Shown here piece after piece: positions 1-7,628 of a DNA stretch of 64,000 nt (position 1 is the stretch's first letter; each line of letters begins with the position of its first letter). Origin of the DNA: Chryseobacterium sp. MEBOG06 (GTDB lineage: Bacteria > Bacteroidota > Bacteroidia > Flavobacteriales > Weeksellaceae); assembly GCF_021869765.1 (NCBI RefSeq), contig NZ_CP084580.1, positions 1,240,001-1,304,000 on the forward strand, written 5' to 3'. The notes beneath the pieces are model-generated. The model was given only the letters and a program-made list of their open reading frames with translations, was not told the DNA's origin and searched no databases. Position numbers and translations under genes: made by a program.

Positions 1-44
1 CTGTGAAGCCTTCGAAATCCGTAAAAAAGGCTGTTAAAAAATAA
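1..44 (+). CDS. 3' end of an unidentified gene (partial)
   Basis: The frame beginning at base 3 stays open from the window edge and ends in a TAA at 42-44. It encodes a lysine-rich tail (VKPSKSVKKAVKK). A good intrinsic terminator follows within 40 nt, which is the main reason to think a real gene ends here. Basic tails like this occur on nucleic-acid-binding proteins such as topoisomerases, but 13 residues are not enough to name a product. The alternative is that the gene ends further left and this is untranslated. Confidence 0.4.
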   Translation, partial: VKPSKSVKKAVKK

Positions 45-76
45 TTTATCTTCCTGTCTTTAAGGAGAAACCATAA

Positions 77-109
77 AGAGTCCGAATTTTTTCGGACTTT
101 TTATTTTTT
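77..109 (+). terminator. Intrinsic terminator
   Basis: Perfect 8-bp stem AGTCCGAA/TTCGGACT (79-86 and 91-98) with a TTTT loop, followed by a T-rich run. It ends the transcript entering from the left edge and separates it from the lipocalin-like gene at 169. Confidence 0.85.
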
Positions 110-168
110 ATTATGAATTTTGGCACGGTTTTTTGTAACTTTATAGTAACAAAATAATAAACAACAAA

Positions 169-660
169 ATGAAAAAGTTACTACTTGCAGGGATGTTAGG
201 AACATCACTTTTTGCAGTGTCTTGTTCCTCTGCGAATAAAGCAGCTACCTCTCAAAATCAAAGAGCAGACTTTCTAAAAATGAAAGGAGACTGGCAGATC
301 GTGAGTGTAGATTACGACAAAGGTTTCAAAATTAAACCCTTTGATGAAGGTGCAGATGCACAATGTTTTGTAGGAAGCCACTGGAGACTGATTCCGAACA
401 ACTGGACAGGCGCGTATACTTTAAACGGTGGTGGAAATTGCCCGGCATTTACACAACCCATCAAATTTGAAGTAAAAGACGGTAATACGTTTATGTTTAA
501 AAAAATTGCTGATGGTACTAAAGCAAAACAAAATACAGCAGGATATACCCTGACGCTGATTAACCAGACTACAGATCAGTTTTCACTTCAGCAAGATGTT
601 CCGTTTGAAGGAGGAAATGTAAAAGTTGTTTACAACTTCCAGAGAGCAGGAATGAAATAA
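169..660 (+). CDS. Lipocalin-like lipoprotein
   Basis: A 163-residue secreted lipoprotein. The N-terminus is a short type II signal peptide with lipobox FAVSC (Cys19), so it should be anchored in the outer membrane or periplasmic face. From about residue 40 the GDWQIVSVDYD segment looks like the conserved first strand of the small bacterial lipocalin-like family (a Gly-x-Trp motif), followed by alternating strands that fit an eight-stranded barrel. Ligand and role are unknown. It lies 25 nt upstream of an OmpA-like lipoprotein on the same strand and may be co-transcribed with it. The start is the first ATG after the upstream terminator, and the signal peptide begins directly there. Family assignment is by motif only. 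Confidence 0.75.
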   Translation: MKKLLLAGMLGTSLFAVSCSSANKAATSQNQRADFLKMKGDWQIVSVDYDKGFKIKPFDEGADAQCFVGSHWRLIPNNWTGAYTLNGGGNCPAFTQPIKFEVKDGNTFMFKKIADGTKAKQNTAGYTLTLINQTTDQFSLQQDVPFEGGNVKVVYNFQRAGMK

Positions 661-685
661 TTTATCAACATAAAAGATCAAAAAA

Positions 686-1375
686 ATGAAATTTACTAAA
701 ACATACGTAGGAGCCCTTTTCTTGTCATCAGCATTATTACTGACAAGTTGTGAAGCGGTTCAGAATTCGAATCACCAACAAAGAGGAACTGCTGTAGGTG
801 TTGCTTCAGGAGCCGTTCTTGGTGGTATCCTTGGTAACAATGTAGGTAGAGGAGGAAATGGTGCTATTGGTGCTGTACTTGGAGGTATTATCGGTGGTGT
901 TGCGGGTAATGTTATCGGTAACAAAATGGATAAGCAGGCTAAAGATATTAAAGAAACACTGCCGGGAGCTCAGGTAGAAAGAGTAGGAGACGGTATCAAA
1001 GTAACAATGAACGAGAGTATTGTCAACTTTGCTTTCGATTCTTCAAACCTTACTTCTGTGGCCCAAACTAACCTTGATAAGCTGGCTCAGGTATTGGCAG
1101 ATAACCCGGATACCAACATTAATATCTACGGTTATACAGACAGCGTAGGTAAAGATGCTTATAATCTGGCACTTTCTCAAAGAAGAGCCGATGCTGTGAA
1201 ATCTTACTTATCAGGTAAAGGAGTTGCTTCATCAAGAATGTTTACAAAAGGTGAAGGTAAAAATATGCCGGTTGCAAGTAATGATACTGATGAAGGAAGA
1301 GCTAAAAACAGAAGAGTTGAATTCGCAATTACTGCAAATGAGAAAATGATTAACGATGCCAAACAAGGGCAGTAA
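686..1375 (+). CDS. OmpA-family lipoprotein with glycine zipper (YiaD-like)
   Basis: A 229-residue outer-membrane lipoprotein. It has a type II signal peptide (lipobox LLTSC), then a glycine-rich segment at about residues 35-80 with GxxxG repeats typical of glycine-zipper domains, then a C-terminal OmpA/MotB peptidoglycan-binding domain from about residue 110. Within that domain NFAFDSSNLT and the NINIYGYTDSVG segment, and later the GRAKNRRVEF motif with the Asp and Arg that bind diaminopimelate, are visible. It should tether the outer membrane to peptidoglycan, as YiaD does in E. coli. It follows the lipocalin-like gene by 25 nt and is ended by a clear terminator. Confidence 0.9.
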   Translation: MKFTKTYVGALFLSSALLLTSCEAVQNSNHQQRGTAVGVASGAVLGGILGNNVGRGGNGAIGAVLGGIIGGVAGNVIGNKMDKQAKDIKETLPGAQVERVGDGIKVTMNESIVNFAFDSSNLTSVAQTNLDKLAQVLADNPDTNINIYGYTDSVGKDAYNLALSQRRADAVKSYLSGKGVASSRMFTKGEGKNMPVASNDTDEGRAKNRRVEFAITANEKMINDAKQGQ

Positions 1376-1402
1376 GTAATTTAACATATAAATATTTTCG
1401 TA

Positions 1403-1430
1403 AAAGACCGCTCCGGCGGTTTTTTTTGTA
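1403..1430 (+). terminator. Intrinsic terminator after ompA-like gene
   Basis: Stem ACCGC/GCGGT (1407-1411, 1416-1420) with a TCCG loop, extended by A/T pairs and a run of eight T. It isolates the lipoprotein pair from the following operon. Confidence 0.85.
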
Positions 1431-1439
1431 TTTTTATCC

Positions 1440-1467
1440 TTGGAAAACTTTGAATTTACTATTTTTG
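1440..1467 (+). promoter_or_regulatory. Bacteroidota-type promoter of the DprE-like operon
   Basis: The -7 box TATTTTTG (1460-1467) fits TAnnTTTG, with a TTG at 1440-1442 at a 17-nt spacing. It lies 17 nt before the ATG of the UbiA-type gene and just after a terminator, so it is the likely start of the transcript reading through to 6675. Confidence 0.6.
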
Positions 1468-1484
1468 CATTTGAAACAACATAA

Positions 1485-2372
1485 ATGAAGAAATATTTAA
1501 AACTGCTCCGTGTGGAGCAATGGGTGAAAAACCTGTTTGTATTCGTCCCTCTGTTCTTTTCTGGTAATATCACCAACTTTGATCTGCTTGCTAAAAGCAT
1601 TTTCGCTTTTGCTATATTCTCTCTTGCAGCAAGCGTTGTTTATATCCTGAATGATTATAATGATATTGAGGCAGACCGGAAACATCCGGAAAAGAGAAGA
1701 AGACCTCTGGCAAGCGGAGCTATTTCAAAACCAAATGCTATAGGAATTCTTATAGGGCTGGTGGTAGCAGATATCATTCTCGTATTTTTAGCACAGTTTT
1801 ATTTTCAGCAGCCCTTATGGAAATTTGCTGTCATCATAGGTTTTTACGTCGTAATGAATCTGGCCTATACGTTCAGGCTTAAGCACGTTCCGATTATTGA
1901 TATTTTTATCATTGCAATCGGATTTGTACTGCGGGTACTTGCCGGAGGGTATATTACGGGGATCAGCATCTCACAATGGGCTATTTTATTAACTTTTGTA
2001 TTGGCGCTGGTATTGGCGATCGGGAAAAGGAGAGGAGAGCTTATTAATGCACAGATATCAGGAAAGACAAGGAGATCTCTGGATGGGTATAATGTTCAGT
2101 TTGCAGATATTGCATTATCTATTTCCATTACACTGGCTATCGTTTGTTATCTGATGTTTACCCTGTCACCGGAAGTTCAGGCAAGATTCCATCAACGGGT
2201 TTTTTATACCGTAGTTTTTGTAGTATTTGCCTTGCTGAGATATCTTCAGCAGACATTAGTTTACAACAGAACAGAATCTCCTACCAAAATTGTATACAGA
2301 GACCGTTATATACAGGTTACTCTATTGCTTTGGGTTGCCACATTTTTAATTCAAATTTACTTTAAAAAATGA
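1485..2372 (+). CDS. UbiA-family decaprenyl-phosphate phosphoribosyltransferase-like enzyme
   Basis: A 295-residue polytopic membrane protein of the UbiA prenyltransferase superfamily. The catalytic NDxxDxxxD motif is intact at Asn56-Asp64 (NDYNDIEAD) and is followed by KHPEKRRRPLASG, the pattern of the sub-family that includes mycobacterial Rv3806c rather than quinone prenyltransferases. Those enzymes transfer 5-phosphoribose from PRPP to polyprenyl phosphate. About eight hydrophobic segments are visible. The stop codon overlaps the next start (ATGA at 2369-2372), so translation is coupled to the DprE1-like gene. That neighbour and the downstream DprE2-like and phosphatase genes are what favour the pentose-lipid function. 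A quinone or haem pathway UbiA is the main alternative and is less likely. Confidence 0.85.
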   Translation: MKKYLKLLRVEQWVKNLFVFVPLFFSGNITNFDLLAKSIFAFAIFSLAASVVYILNDYNDIEADRKHPEKRRRPLASGAISKPNAIGILIGLVVADIILVFLAQFYFQQPLWKFAVIIGFYVVMNLAYTFRLKHVPIIDIFIIAIGFVLRVLAGGYITGISISQWAILLTFVLALVLAIGKRRGELINAQISGKTRRSLDGYNVQFADIALSISITLAIVCYLMFTLSPEVQARFHQRVFYTVVFVVFALLRYLQQTLVYNRTESPTKIVYRDRYIQVTLLLWVATFLIQIYFKK

Positions 2373-3688
2373 AGCCGAATTTCACACAAAAAGTTACAAA
2401 CTGGGGTAATTACCCGGTAGTAGAAAAAGAAATGCGATCTGAAGACAGCTTCAAAAAAATAAAAGATTTTGTACTCAATCACAACGAAATTATCGCAAGA
2501 GGAAATGGAAGATGTTATGGAGATGCCTCATTAGGAGAATCTATATTTTCTACCAAAAAATTAAATAAATTTATCAGTTTTGACCGTTTAAACGGCGTTA
2601 TAGAATGTGAGTCCGGAGTATTGCTTTCGGATGTCCTTGAAATAGCAGTTCCCCAAGGATACTTCCTTTATGTGACTCCCGGAACCAAGTTTATTTCTGT
2701 AGGGGGCGCTATTGCATCTGATGTTCATGGAAAGAACCATCATGCCGAAGGTTGTTTCTCAGAATATGTTATTGAGTTCAAGCTAATGACTGAGAGCGGA
2801 GATATTATTACCTGCTCCAGAGAAGAAAATTCAGATAAGTTCTGGTCTACAATCGGAGGAATGGGACTTACAGGAATTATTCTTACTGCAAAATTTAAAC
2901 TTAAAAATATAGAATCTGCCTACATCCGTCAGGAAAGTATCAAGGCAGAAAATCTGGACGAGATTTTTAAGCTTTTTGATGAAAGTGAAAGCTGGACTTA
3001 TACAGTGGCCTGGATTGATTGTCTTCAGAAAGGAAAGGATATCGGAAGAAGTATTCTGATGAGAGGGGAACATGCCTTTCAACACGAGCTTCCTCAAAAT
3101 CTTGGAAAAACACCTTTACGATTAAAGAAAAAACTGCAGCCAACTGTTCCCTTTTATTTTCCTGGATTTGTATTGAATGCCCTGACAGTAAAACTCTTCA
3201 ATTGGTTATATTATAAAAAGCAATCTAAAAAAGAAGTTAAAAACTTTATTGATTATGAGACGTTCTTCTATCCTTTAGATGCCGTGAATGAATGGAATAA
3301 AATCTATGGTAAATCTGGTTTTATACAATATCAGATGGTCATCCCTAAAGAAGCCGGAAAAGAAGGAATGAAAAAGATTCTTGAGACGATCGCCAAAAGC
3401 GGAAACGGATCATTTTTAGCTGTTTTAAAACTTTTTGGAAAACATAATCCCGATGCCTACAACTCATTCCCTATGGAAGGATACACCCTGGCACTCGATT
3501 TTAAAGTGAATTCAAAGCTAAAGAAATTGGTAGACCAGCTTGATGGCATTGTACAGGAATTTGGAGGGAGAATTTACCTTACCAAGGACAGCATGAGCAG
3601 ATCATCGCTTACCAATTACCTGAAAAATATTAGAAGTTCCAAATTTGTGTCTTTACAGCACAAAAGAATCATAAATAATAACTCATAA
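2369..3688 (+). CDS. dprE1: DprE1-like FAD-dependent decaprenylphosphoryl-ribose 2'-oxidase
   Basis: A 439-residue flavoprotein with an N-terminal FAD-binding domain (GNGRCYGD at 45-52, PGTKFISVGGAIASDVHGKNHH at about 104-125) and a C-terminal substrate domain. Landmarks recalled for M. tuberculosis DprE1 align by eye: His120 for the DprE1 flavin-region His132, and Lys406 in YLTKDS for the active-site Lys418. The family oxidises the 2'-hydroxyl of polyprenylphosphoryl-ribose, the first half of the epimerisation to arabinose. The residue matching the benzothiazinone-reactive Cys387 is Ala375 (GYTLALDF). It overlaps the preceding gene by 4 nt and the following DprE2-like gene by 1 nt (TAATG). 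Length is slightly below the mycobacterial enzyme (461). Confidence 0.87.
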   Translation: MKPNFTQKVTNWGNYPVVEKEMRSEDSFKKIKDFVLNHNEIIARGNGRCYGDASLGESIFSTKKLNKFISFDRLNGVIECESGVLLSDVLEIAVPQGYFLYVTPGTKFISVGGAIASDVHGKNHHAEGCFSEYVIEFKLMTESGDIITCSREENSDKFWSTIGGMGLTGIILTAKFKLKNIESAYIRQESIKAENLDEIFKLFDESESWTYTVAWIDCLQKGKDIGRSILMRGEHAFQHELPQNLGKTPLRLKKKLQPTVPFYFPGFVLNALTVKLFNWLYYKKQSKKEVKNFIDYETFFYPLDAVNEWNKIYGKSGFIQYQMVIPKEAGKEGMKKILETIAKSGNGSFLAVLKLFGKHNPDAYNSFPMEGYTLALDFKVNSKLKKLVDQLDGIVQEFGGRIYLTKDSMSRSSLTNYLKNIRSSKFVSLQHKRIINNNS

Positions 3689-4413
3689 TGATAGTTCTCG
3701 GAAGTACATCTGAAGTAGCACAGGCTTTTGTGGAAAAAGCACTTCAGGAAGGTGAAAAATTTGAAAAAATCTATCTTTTTACCTCAAATAAAGAAACTAC
3801 AGAGAGATTTGCAAGACATATTGATGTAAAGTTTCTCCAGCAGTCTGAAGTGATTGAACTGGATCTGACAAAAGAAATTGATTACAACAGATTTGATACG
3901 ATCAATTCAAATGTATTATTTTGTGCCGTAGGATATCTGGGAGAAGGAACTGAAGAAGGTTTGTATGATAATAAAAATACACAGCGTATTATTGATATTA
4001 ATTATTCCAAGCTGGTTCCTGTAATGAATTATTTTGCCCATAAATTTGAAAACAGAAGATCAGGAACAATCATTGGGCTTTCATCAGTGGCAGGAGACAG
4101 AGGAAGACAGAGTAATTTTATCTATGGAAGCGCAAAAGCAGCCTTTACAGCTTATTTAAGTGGTTTAAGGAATTACCTTTTTGATAAAAAAGTACATGTT
4201 CTTACCATAAAGCCCGGATTTATGGCCACTAAAATGACGGAAGGTCTGCCATTAAACCCTAAATTGACTGCCAGTCCCAGGCAGGCAGCAGCCTGTATTT
4301 ACAAAGCCTTCAAAAAACAAAATAATGTGGCATATGTTTTGCCGGTTTGGAGTATTATCATGTTGATTATCAGAAATATTCCTGAATTTATATTTAAAAA
4401 ATTAAAGCTTTAA
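3688..4413 (+). CDS. dprE2: DprE2-like decaprenylphosphoryl-2-keto-ribose reductase (SDR)
   Basis: A 241-residue short-chain dehydrogenase. The nucleotide-binding loop is at the very N-terminus (LGSTSEVAQAF), the catalytic Ser lies in SSVAGDRGRQSNF and the Tyr-x3-Lys in YGSAKAAF. The C-terminal NIPEFIFKKLKL resembles the end of mycobacterial DprE2, and PGFMATKMT follows the family pattern. DprE2 uses NADH to reduce the keto intermediate made by DprE1, giving polyprenylphosphoryl-arabinose. The start codon shares a base with the DprE1 stop, so the two are translationally coupled as expected for partners in one two-step reaction. A generic SDR is possible in isolation; the pairing makes DprE2 the better call. 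Confidence 0.85.
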   Translation: MIVLGSTSEVAQAFVEKALQEGEKFEKIYLFTSNKETTERFARHIDVKFLQQSEVIELDLTKEIDYNRFDTINSNVLFCAVGYLGEGTEEGLYDNKNTQRIIDINYSKLVPVMNYFAHKFENRRSGTIIGLSSVAGDRGRQSNFIYGSAKAAFTAYLSGLRNYLFDKKVHVLTIKPGFMATKMTEGLPLNPKLTASPRQAAACIYKAFKKQNNVAYVLPVWSIIMLIIRNIPEFIFKKLKL

Positions 4414-4417
4414 AAAA

Positions 4418-5005
4418 ATGAAAAAATTGTATTGTTTTGATTTTGATGGGACTCTTACCTATAAAGATACTATGTTTATGTATCTTAAATTCTACAATTC
4501 TACAAAATACCGGATACAATTTTTGAGACATGTACCGCTCTTTATTCTGCTGAAGCTAAAACTGGCTGAAACAGAAAAAGTGAAAAAAAGCTTTATCGGG
4601 TCTATTTTGAGAGGGCAGACTCAGGAAAAGATTGAAATGAAATCTAAGCAGTTTTTTGAACATCATTATCCTGAAATTGTGAGGGAGAATGCGTTAGACT
4701 TTATAAAAAATATCGATAGGAATAATACACAAAGTTTATTGGTTACTGCTTCACTGGATATCTGGGTGAAGCCTTTTGCTGATGAACTTAAAATGGAGCT
4801 TGTTTCTACGCGGGCAGAGTTTAAGAACGGTGTTTTCACAGGAAACTTTGTGGGTAAAAACTGTAACGGACCCGAGAAATTAGTAAGAATTAAAGAAGAA
4901 ATTAACGATTCTAAATACGATAAAATTATCGCATTTGGTGATACTTCCGGTGATCGGCCAATGTTGAAATGGGCAAATGAGGGACATTACCAATTTTTTC
5001 ATTAA
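4418..5005 (+). CDS. HAD-IB family phosphatase, probable phosphoribosyl-polyprenol phosphatase
   Basis: A 195-residue HAD phosphatase of the SerB/IB type. All four motifs are visible: FDFDGT with nucleophile Asp8 and acid/base Asp10, Thr in LLVTAS, Lys in GPEKLVRIKE, and GDTSGDRPML near the C-terminus. The hydrophobic cap region after residue 30 would suit a lipid-linked substrate. It starts 4 nt after the DprE2-like stop. In the mycobacterial pathway a phosphatase must remove the 5-phosphate from phosphoribosyl-polyprenyl phosphate before DprE1 acts, and this gene is placed to supply that step; that role is inference from context. Phosphoserine phosphatase is the main alternative. Confidence 0.75.
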   Translation: MKKLYCFDFDGTLTYKDTMFMYLKFYNSTKYRIQFLRHVPLFILLKLKLAETEKVKKSFIGSILRGQTQEKIEMKSKQFFEHHYPEIVRENALDFIKNIDRNNTQSLLVTASLDIWVKPFADELKMELVSTRAEFKNGVFTGNFVGKNCNGPEKLVRIKEEINDSKYDKIIAFGDTSGDRPMLKWANEGHYQFFH

Positions 5006-5029
5006 TTTTGGAAGATAAAATTGTAGAAA

Positions 5030-5497
5030 ATGAAAAGTCTTTTATCGGTATGTATGATAATTTTTATGAGCTGTGCATCCGCGCCGTCTCATCAATCATA
5101 TGCCATAAAGGAAAAGACTGAACTGCTTGTCTCTGAATCACAGGGAGGAGCAGATAAGGCTGGATTCAGAATTATTAAAGATGAAAAAGATTTTCGCAGC
5201 ACCATCAGAGGAAGTTTTGGTCTGGCGGGTCTGGCAACGGAATCTTACATCAAATATCCACCATTTCCTCAGGATAAAAAAGTTGTTCTTTACAATTTAG
5301 GTAGTTTCAGGTCAGGAAGCCATACTATTTCAGAAATCAAAAGTATTTCTGTAAATAATAAAATTCTGTATGTAGAAGTTCCGGCCGGAGAACCTTCCGG
5401 TGGAATGGAAATTCAGGTGATCTCAAATCCCTGGTTTATTTTTACTGTTCCTGCAGATTACCAGTTTACCTCCGTAGAATTAAAATATTCAAAATAA
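5030..5497 (+). CDS. Small lipoprotein with PrcB-like C-terminal domain
   Basis: A 155-residue putative lipoprotein (lipobox IIFMSC, Cys at about 15). The C-terminal half (about residues 95-155) has the pattern of the small PrcB C-terminal family: a GSFRSGSHTISEIKSISV strand pair, VPAGEPSGGM and a final strand set. Proteins of this kind are often short secreted adaptors of unknown function. It sits 24 nt after the HAD phosphatase and 2 nt before a cysteine desulfurase, so it is probably in the same operon, but nothing in the sequence ties it to sugar-lipid synthesis. Family assignment is tentative. Confidence 0.65.
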   Translation: MKSLLSVCMIIFMSCASAPSHQSYAIKEKTELLVSESQGGADKAGFRIIKDEKDFRSTIRGSFGLAGLATESYIKYPPFPQDKKVVLYNLGSFRSGSHTISEIKSISVNNKILYVEVPAGEPSGGMEIQVISNPWFIFTVPADYQFTSVELKYSK

Positions 5498-5499
5498 TA

Positions 5500-6675
5500 A
5501 TGGATAAAGTATATTTAGATAATGCCGCAACCACTCCGCTTGCAGATGAAGTTATAGATGCAATGGTGGGCACTATGAAAATGAATTTCGGAAACCCGTC
5601 ATCAACTCACAGTTTTGGTCAGGAAGCAAAGATCCTTATTGAAAATGTAAGAAGACAGGTTGCAGACTATCTTCATGTAAGTCCTGCTGAAATCATTTTT
5701 ACTTCTTGTGGAACCGAGTCAAACAATATGATCATTAAGTCCTCCGTAGAACATCTTGGAGTACAGAGAATCATCAGTTCTCCTATGGAACATAAATGTG
5801 TTTCTGAAAGTATTCTGGATATGAAAACCAGAAAAGGAGTAGAAGTAAGTTACATTCGTCCTAACGAAAAGGGAGATATCGACTTTAATAAGTTAGAAGA
5901 ATTATTAAAAGCTTCAGATAAAAAAACATTGGTAAGTTTAATGCATGCCAATAACGAAATAGGAAATCTTATCAATCTGAAAAAGGTTGCCGAGCTATGC
6001 AAAGAGTATAATGCTCTTTTCCATTCAGATACTGTACAGACTATGGCTCATATGAACCTGGATTTCTCAGATATTCCTGTAGATTTCGCTTCATGTAGTG
6101 CCCATAAATTTCATGGGCCTAAAGGAGCAGGGTTTGCTTTTATCAGAAAAGCTTCAGGCCTTAAAGGAATTATCACGGGAGGGCCTCAGGAAAGAAGTCT
6201 TAGAGCCGGAACAGAAAATGTAGCGGGTATTGTAGGACTAGGGAAGGCATTGGAGATTTCTTTAGCTCATATGGATGAATATACCCATCATATGCAGGAG
6301 ATTAAAGACTATGCCATTGAAAGGCTTTCTGCAGAAATAGATGGCATTAAATTCAACGGAAGAAGCGCAGAGAAGGAAAACAGCCTTTATACTGTTTTAA
6401 GCGCATTACTGCCTTATAAAAATCCATTGATAGGTCTTCAGCTGGATATGAAAGGAATTGCTATTTCACAGGGAAGTGCATGCTCTTCCGGGGCATCTAA
6501 ACCATCTATGGTGATGATGATGGTGCTTTCCGAGGATGAAATGGATCACTGTACACCACTACGTATCTCTTTCAGCCATATGACTACCAAAGAGAATATC
6601 GATACCCTGGTGAGCGCTTTGAAAGAAATATCAAGTGATTACACTATAGAAAAAACTAATGTTGAGCATAGATAG
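5500..6675 (+). CDS. Cysteine desulfurase (NifS/IscS family, class V aminotransferase)
   Basis: A 391-residue PLP enzyme that releases sulfur from cysteine as an enzyme-bound persulfide. Visible features are the N-terminal YLDNAATTPL, HANNEIG, HSDTVQ, the PLP lysine in SAHKFHGPKG (Lys203), the RAGTEN motif and the catalytic cysteine in SQGSACSSG (Cys328). The long flexible loop around Cys328 is typical of group I (IscS/NifS) rather than SufS. It starts 2 nt after the small lipoprotein. No iscU, iscA or fdx gene is adjacent, so the sulfur could serve tRNA thiolation or cluster assembly encoded elsewhere. It ends the operon; trxA follows with its own promoter. Confidence 0.9.
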   Translation: MDKVYLDNAATTPLADEVIDAMVGTMKMNFGNPSSTHSFGQEAKILIENVRRQVADYLHVSPAEIIFTSCGTESNNMIIKSSVEHLGVQRIISSPMEHKCVSESILDMKTRKGVEVSYIRPNEKGDIDFNKLEELLKASDKKTLVSLMHANNEIGNLINLKKVAELCKEYNALFHSDTVQTMAHMNLDFSDIPVDFASCSAHKFHGPKGAGFAFIRKASGLKGIITGGPQERSLRAGTENVAGIVGLGKALEISLAHMDEYTHHMQEIKDYAIERLSAEIDGIKFNGRSAEKENSLYTVLSALLPYKNPLIGLQLDMKGIAISQGSACSSGASKPSMVMMMVLSEDEMDHCTPLRISFSHMTTKENIDTLVSALKEISSDYTIEKTNVEHR

Positions 6676-6694
6676 TCTTATGATGTAAAAGTCG

Positions 6695-6702
6695 TAATTT
6701 TG
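6695..6702 (+). promoter_or_regulatory. Putative -7 box of trxA
   Basis: TAATTTTG matches TAnnTTTG and lies 59 nt before the trxA start. No convincing -33 TTTG is seen at the usual spacing, so only the -7 element is marked. Confidence 0.5.
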
Positions 6703-6761
6703 AGGACTCAATAGAGATAAAAAACAAGAGAATAATATTAATTAAAATAAAAGAGACAAAC

Positions 6762-7079
6762 ATGGCTTTAGAAATTACAGACAGCTCATTCCAGGATACG
6801 GTTTTGAAATCAGATAAACCAGTATTAGTAGACTTCTGGGCAGTATGGTGTGGACCTTGCAGAACTTTAGGACCAATCATCGAAGAAGTAGCATCAGATT
6901 TTGAAGGAAGAGCAGTAGTAGGAAAGGTAGATGTGGACAACAATCAGGAGATTTCTATGCAGTATGGTATCAGAAATATTCCTACCGTTCTTATTTTTAA
7001 GAACGGTGAAGTTGTAGACAAATTAGTTGGAGTAACTCCAAAAGAGGTAATCGCTGAAAAATTAAGCGCTCACTTGTAA
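6762..7079 (+). CDS. trxA: Thioredoxin
   Basis: A 105-residue cytoplasmic thioredoxin with the WCGPC redox centre at Cys30 and Cys33, preceded by VLVDFWAVWC and followed by the cis-proline segment IPTVLIF. Length and layout are those of E. coli TrxA. It reduces disulfides in ribonucleotide reductase, peroxiredoxins and other targets using thioredoxin reductase, which is not in this window. The gene is monocistronic: its own -7 box lies upstream and a terminator follows directly. The N-terminus MALEITDSSF begins at the fold, so the start is secure. Confidence 0.96.
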   Translation: MALEITDSSFQDTVLKSDKPVLVDFWAVWCGPCRTLGPIIEEVASDFEGRAVVGKVDVDNNQEISMQYGIRNIPTVLIFKNGEVVDKLVGVTPKEVIAEKLSAHL

Positions 7080-7100
7080 AAAAAATAGTTTGATAATGAA

Positions 7101-7130
7101 TGCCTTCCACGATTGGGAGGCTTTTTTTTG
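7101..7130 (+). terminator. Intrinsic terminator after trxA
   Basis: Stem GCCTTCC/GGGAGGC (one G-T pair) with loop ACGATT and a run of T. It closes the trxA transcript just ahead of the tRNA promoter. Confidence 0.85.
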
Positions 7131-7137
7131 AAAATAA

Positions 7138-7168
7138 TTTGCAGGGAATAAAAAAAGTTGTAATTTTG
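7138..7168 (+). promoter_or_regulatory. Canonical promoter of the tRNA-Asp array
   Basis: TTTG at 7138-7141, a 19-nt spacer, and TAATTTTG at 7161-7168: an exact match to the Bacteroidota -33/-7 consensus. It lies 36 nt upstream of the first tRNA and is among the clearest promoters in the window. Confidence 0.85.
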
Positions 7169-7204
7169 CAACCACGAAAAAGAAACGAAGTTCTTTAAAT
7201 TTTT

Positions 7205-7278
7205 GATCCGGTAGTTCAGTTGGTTAGAATGCCGCCCTGTCACGGCGGAGGTCGCGGGTTCGAGTCCCGTCCGGATCG
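7205..7278 (+). tRNA. tRNA-Asp (GTC), copy 1 of 5
   Basis: A 74-nt cloverleaf: acceptor GATCCGG pairs with CCGGATC, anticodon loop CTGTCAC gives GTC (Asp), T-loop TTCGAGT. The discriminator is G and CCA is not encoded. It differs from copies 2-5 at one D-loop base (AGTTGG instead of AGCTGG). It is the promoter-proximal gene of a five-copy array. Confidence 0.97.
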
Positions 7279-7310
7279 CATAAGTTTTGTCAATTTACTT
7301 CAAAAAAATT

Positions 7311-7384
7311 GATCCGGTAGTTCAGCTGGTTAGAATGCCGCCCTGTCACGGCGGAGGTCGCGGGTTCGAGTCCCGTCCGGATCG
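7311..7384 (+). tRNA. tRNA-Asp (GTC), copy 2 of 5
   Basis: Same cloverleaf as copy 1 with AGCTGG in the D-loop; anticodon GTC. It begins exactly 106 bp after copy 1, separated by a 32-bp spacer. Confidence 0.97.
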
Positions 7385-7416
7385 CATAAGTTTTATCAAT
7401 TTACTTCAAAAAAATT

Positions 7417-7490
7417 GATCCGGTAGTTCAGCTGGTTAGAATGCCGCCCTGTCACGGCGGAGGTCGCGGGTTCGAGTCCCGTCCGGATCG
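7417..7490 (+). tRNA. tRNA-Asp (GTC), copy 3 of 5
   Basis: Identical in sequence to copy 2, with anticodon GTC. It begins 106 bp after copy 2. Confidence 0.97.
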
Positions 7491-7522
7491 CATAAGTTTT
7501 GTCAATTTACTTTAAAAAAATT

Positions 7523-7596
7523 GATCCGGTAGTTCAGCTGGTTAGAATGCCGCCCTGTCACGGCGGAGGTCGCGGGTTCGAGTCCCGTCCGGATCG
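7523..7596 (+). tRNA. tRNA-Asp (GTC), copy 4 of 5
   Basis: Identical in sequence to copies 2 and 3, with anticodon GTC. It begins 106 bp after copy 3. Confidence 0.97.
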
Positions 7597-7628
7597 CATA
7601 AGTTTTATCAATTTACTTTAAAAAAATT

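Noticed and set aside
1232..1600. A 122-codon minus-strand frame across the end of the OmpA-like gene
   Set aside because: It spans a clear terminator and the promoter of the UbiA-type gene, and overlaps two well-supported plus-strand genes.
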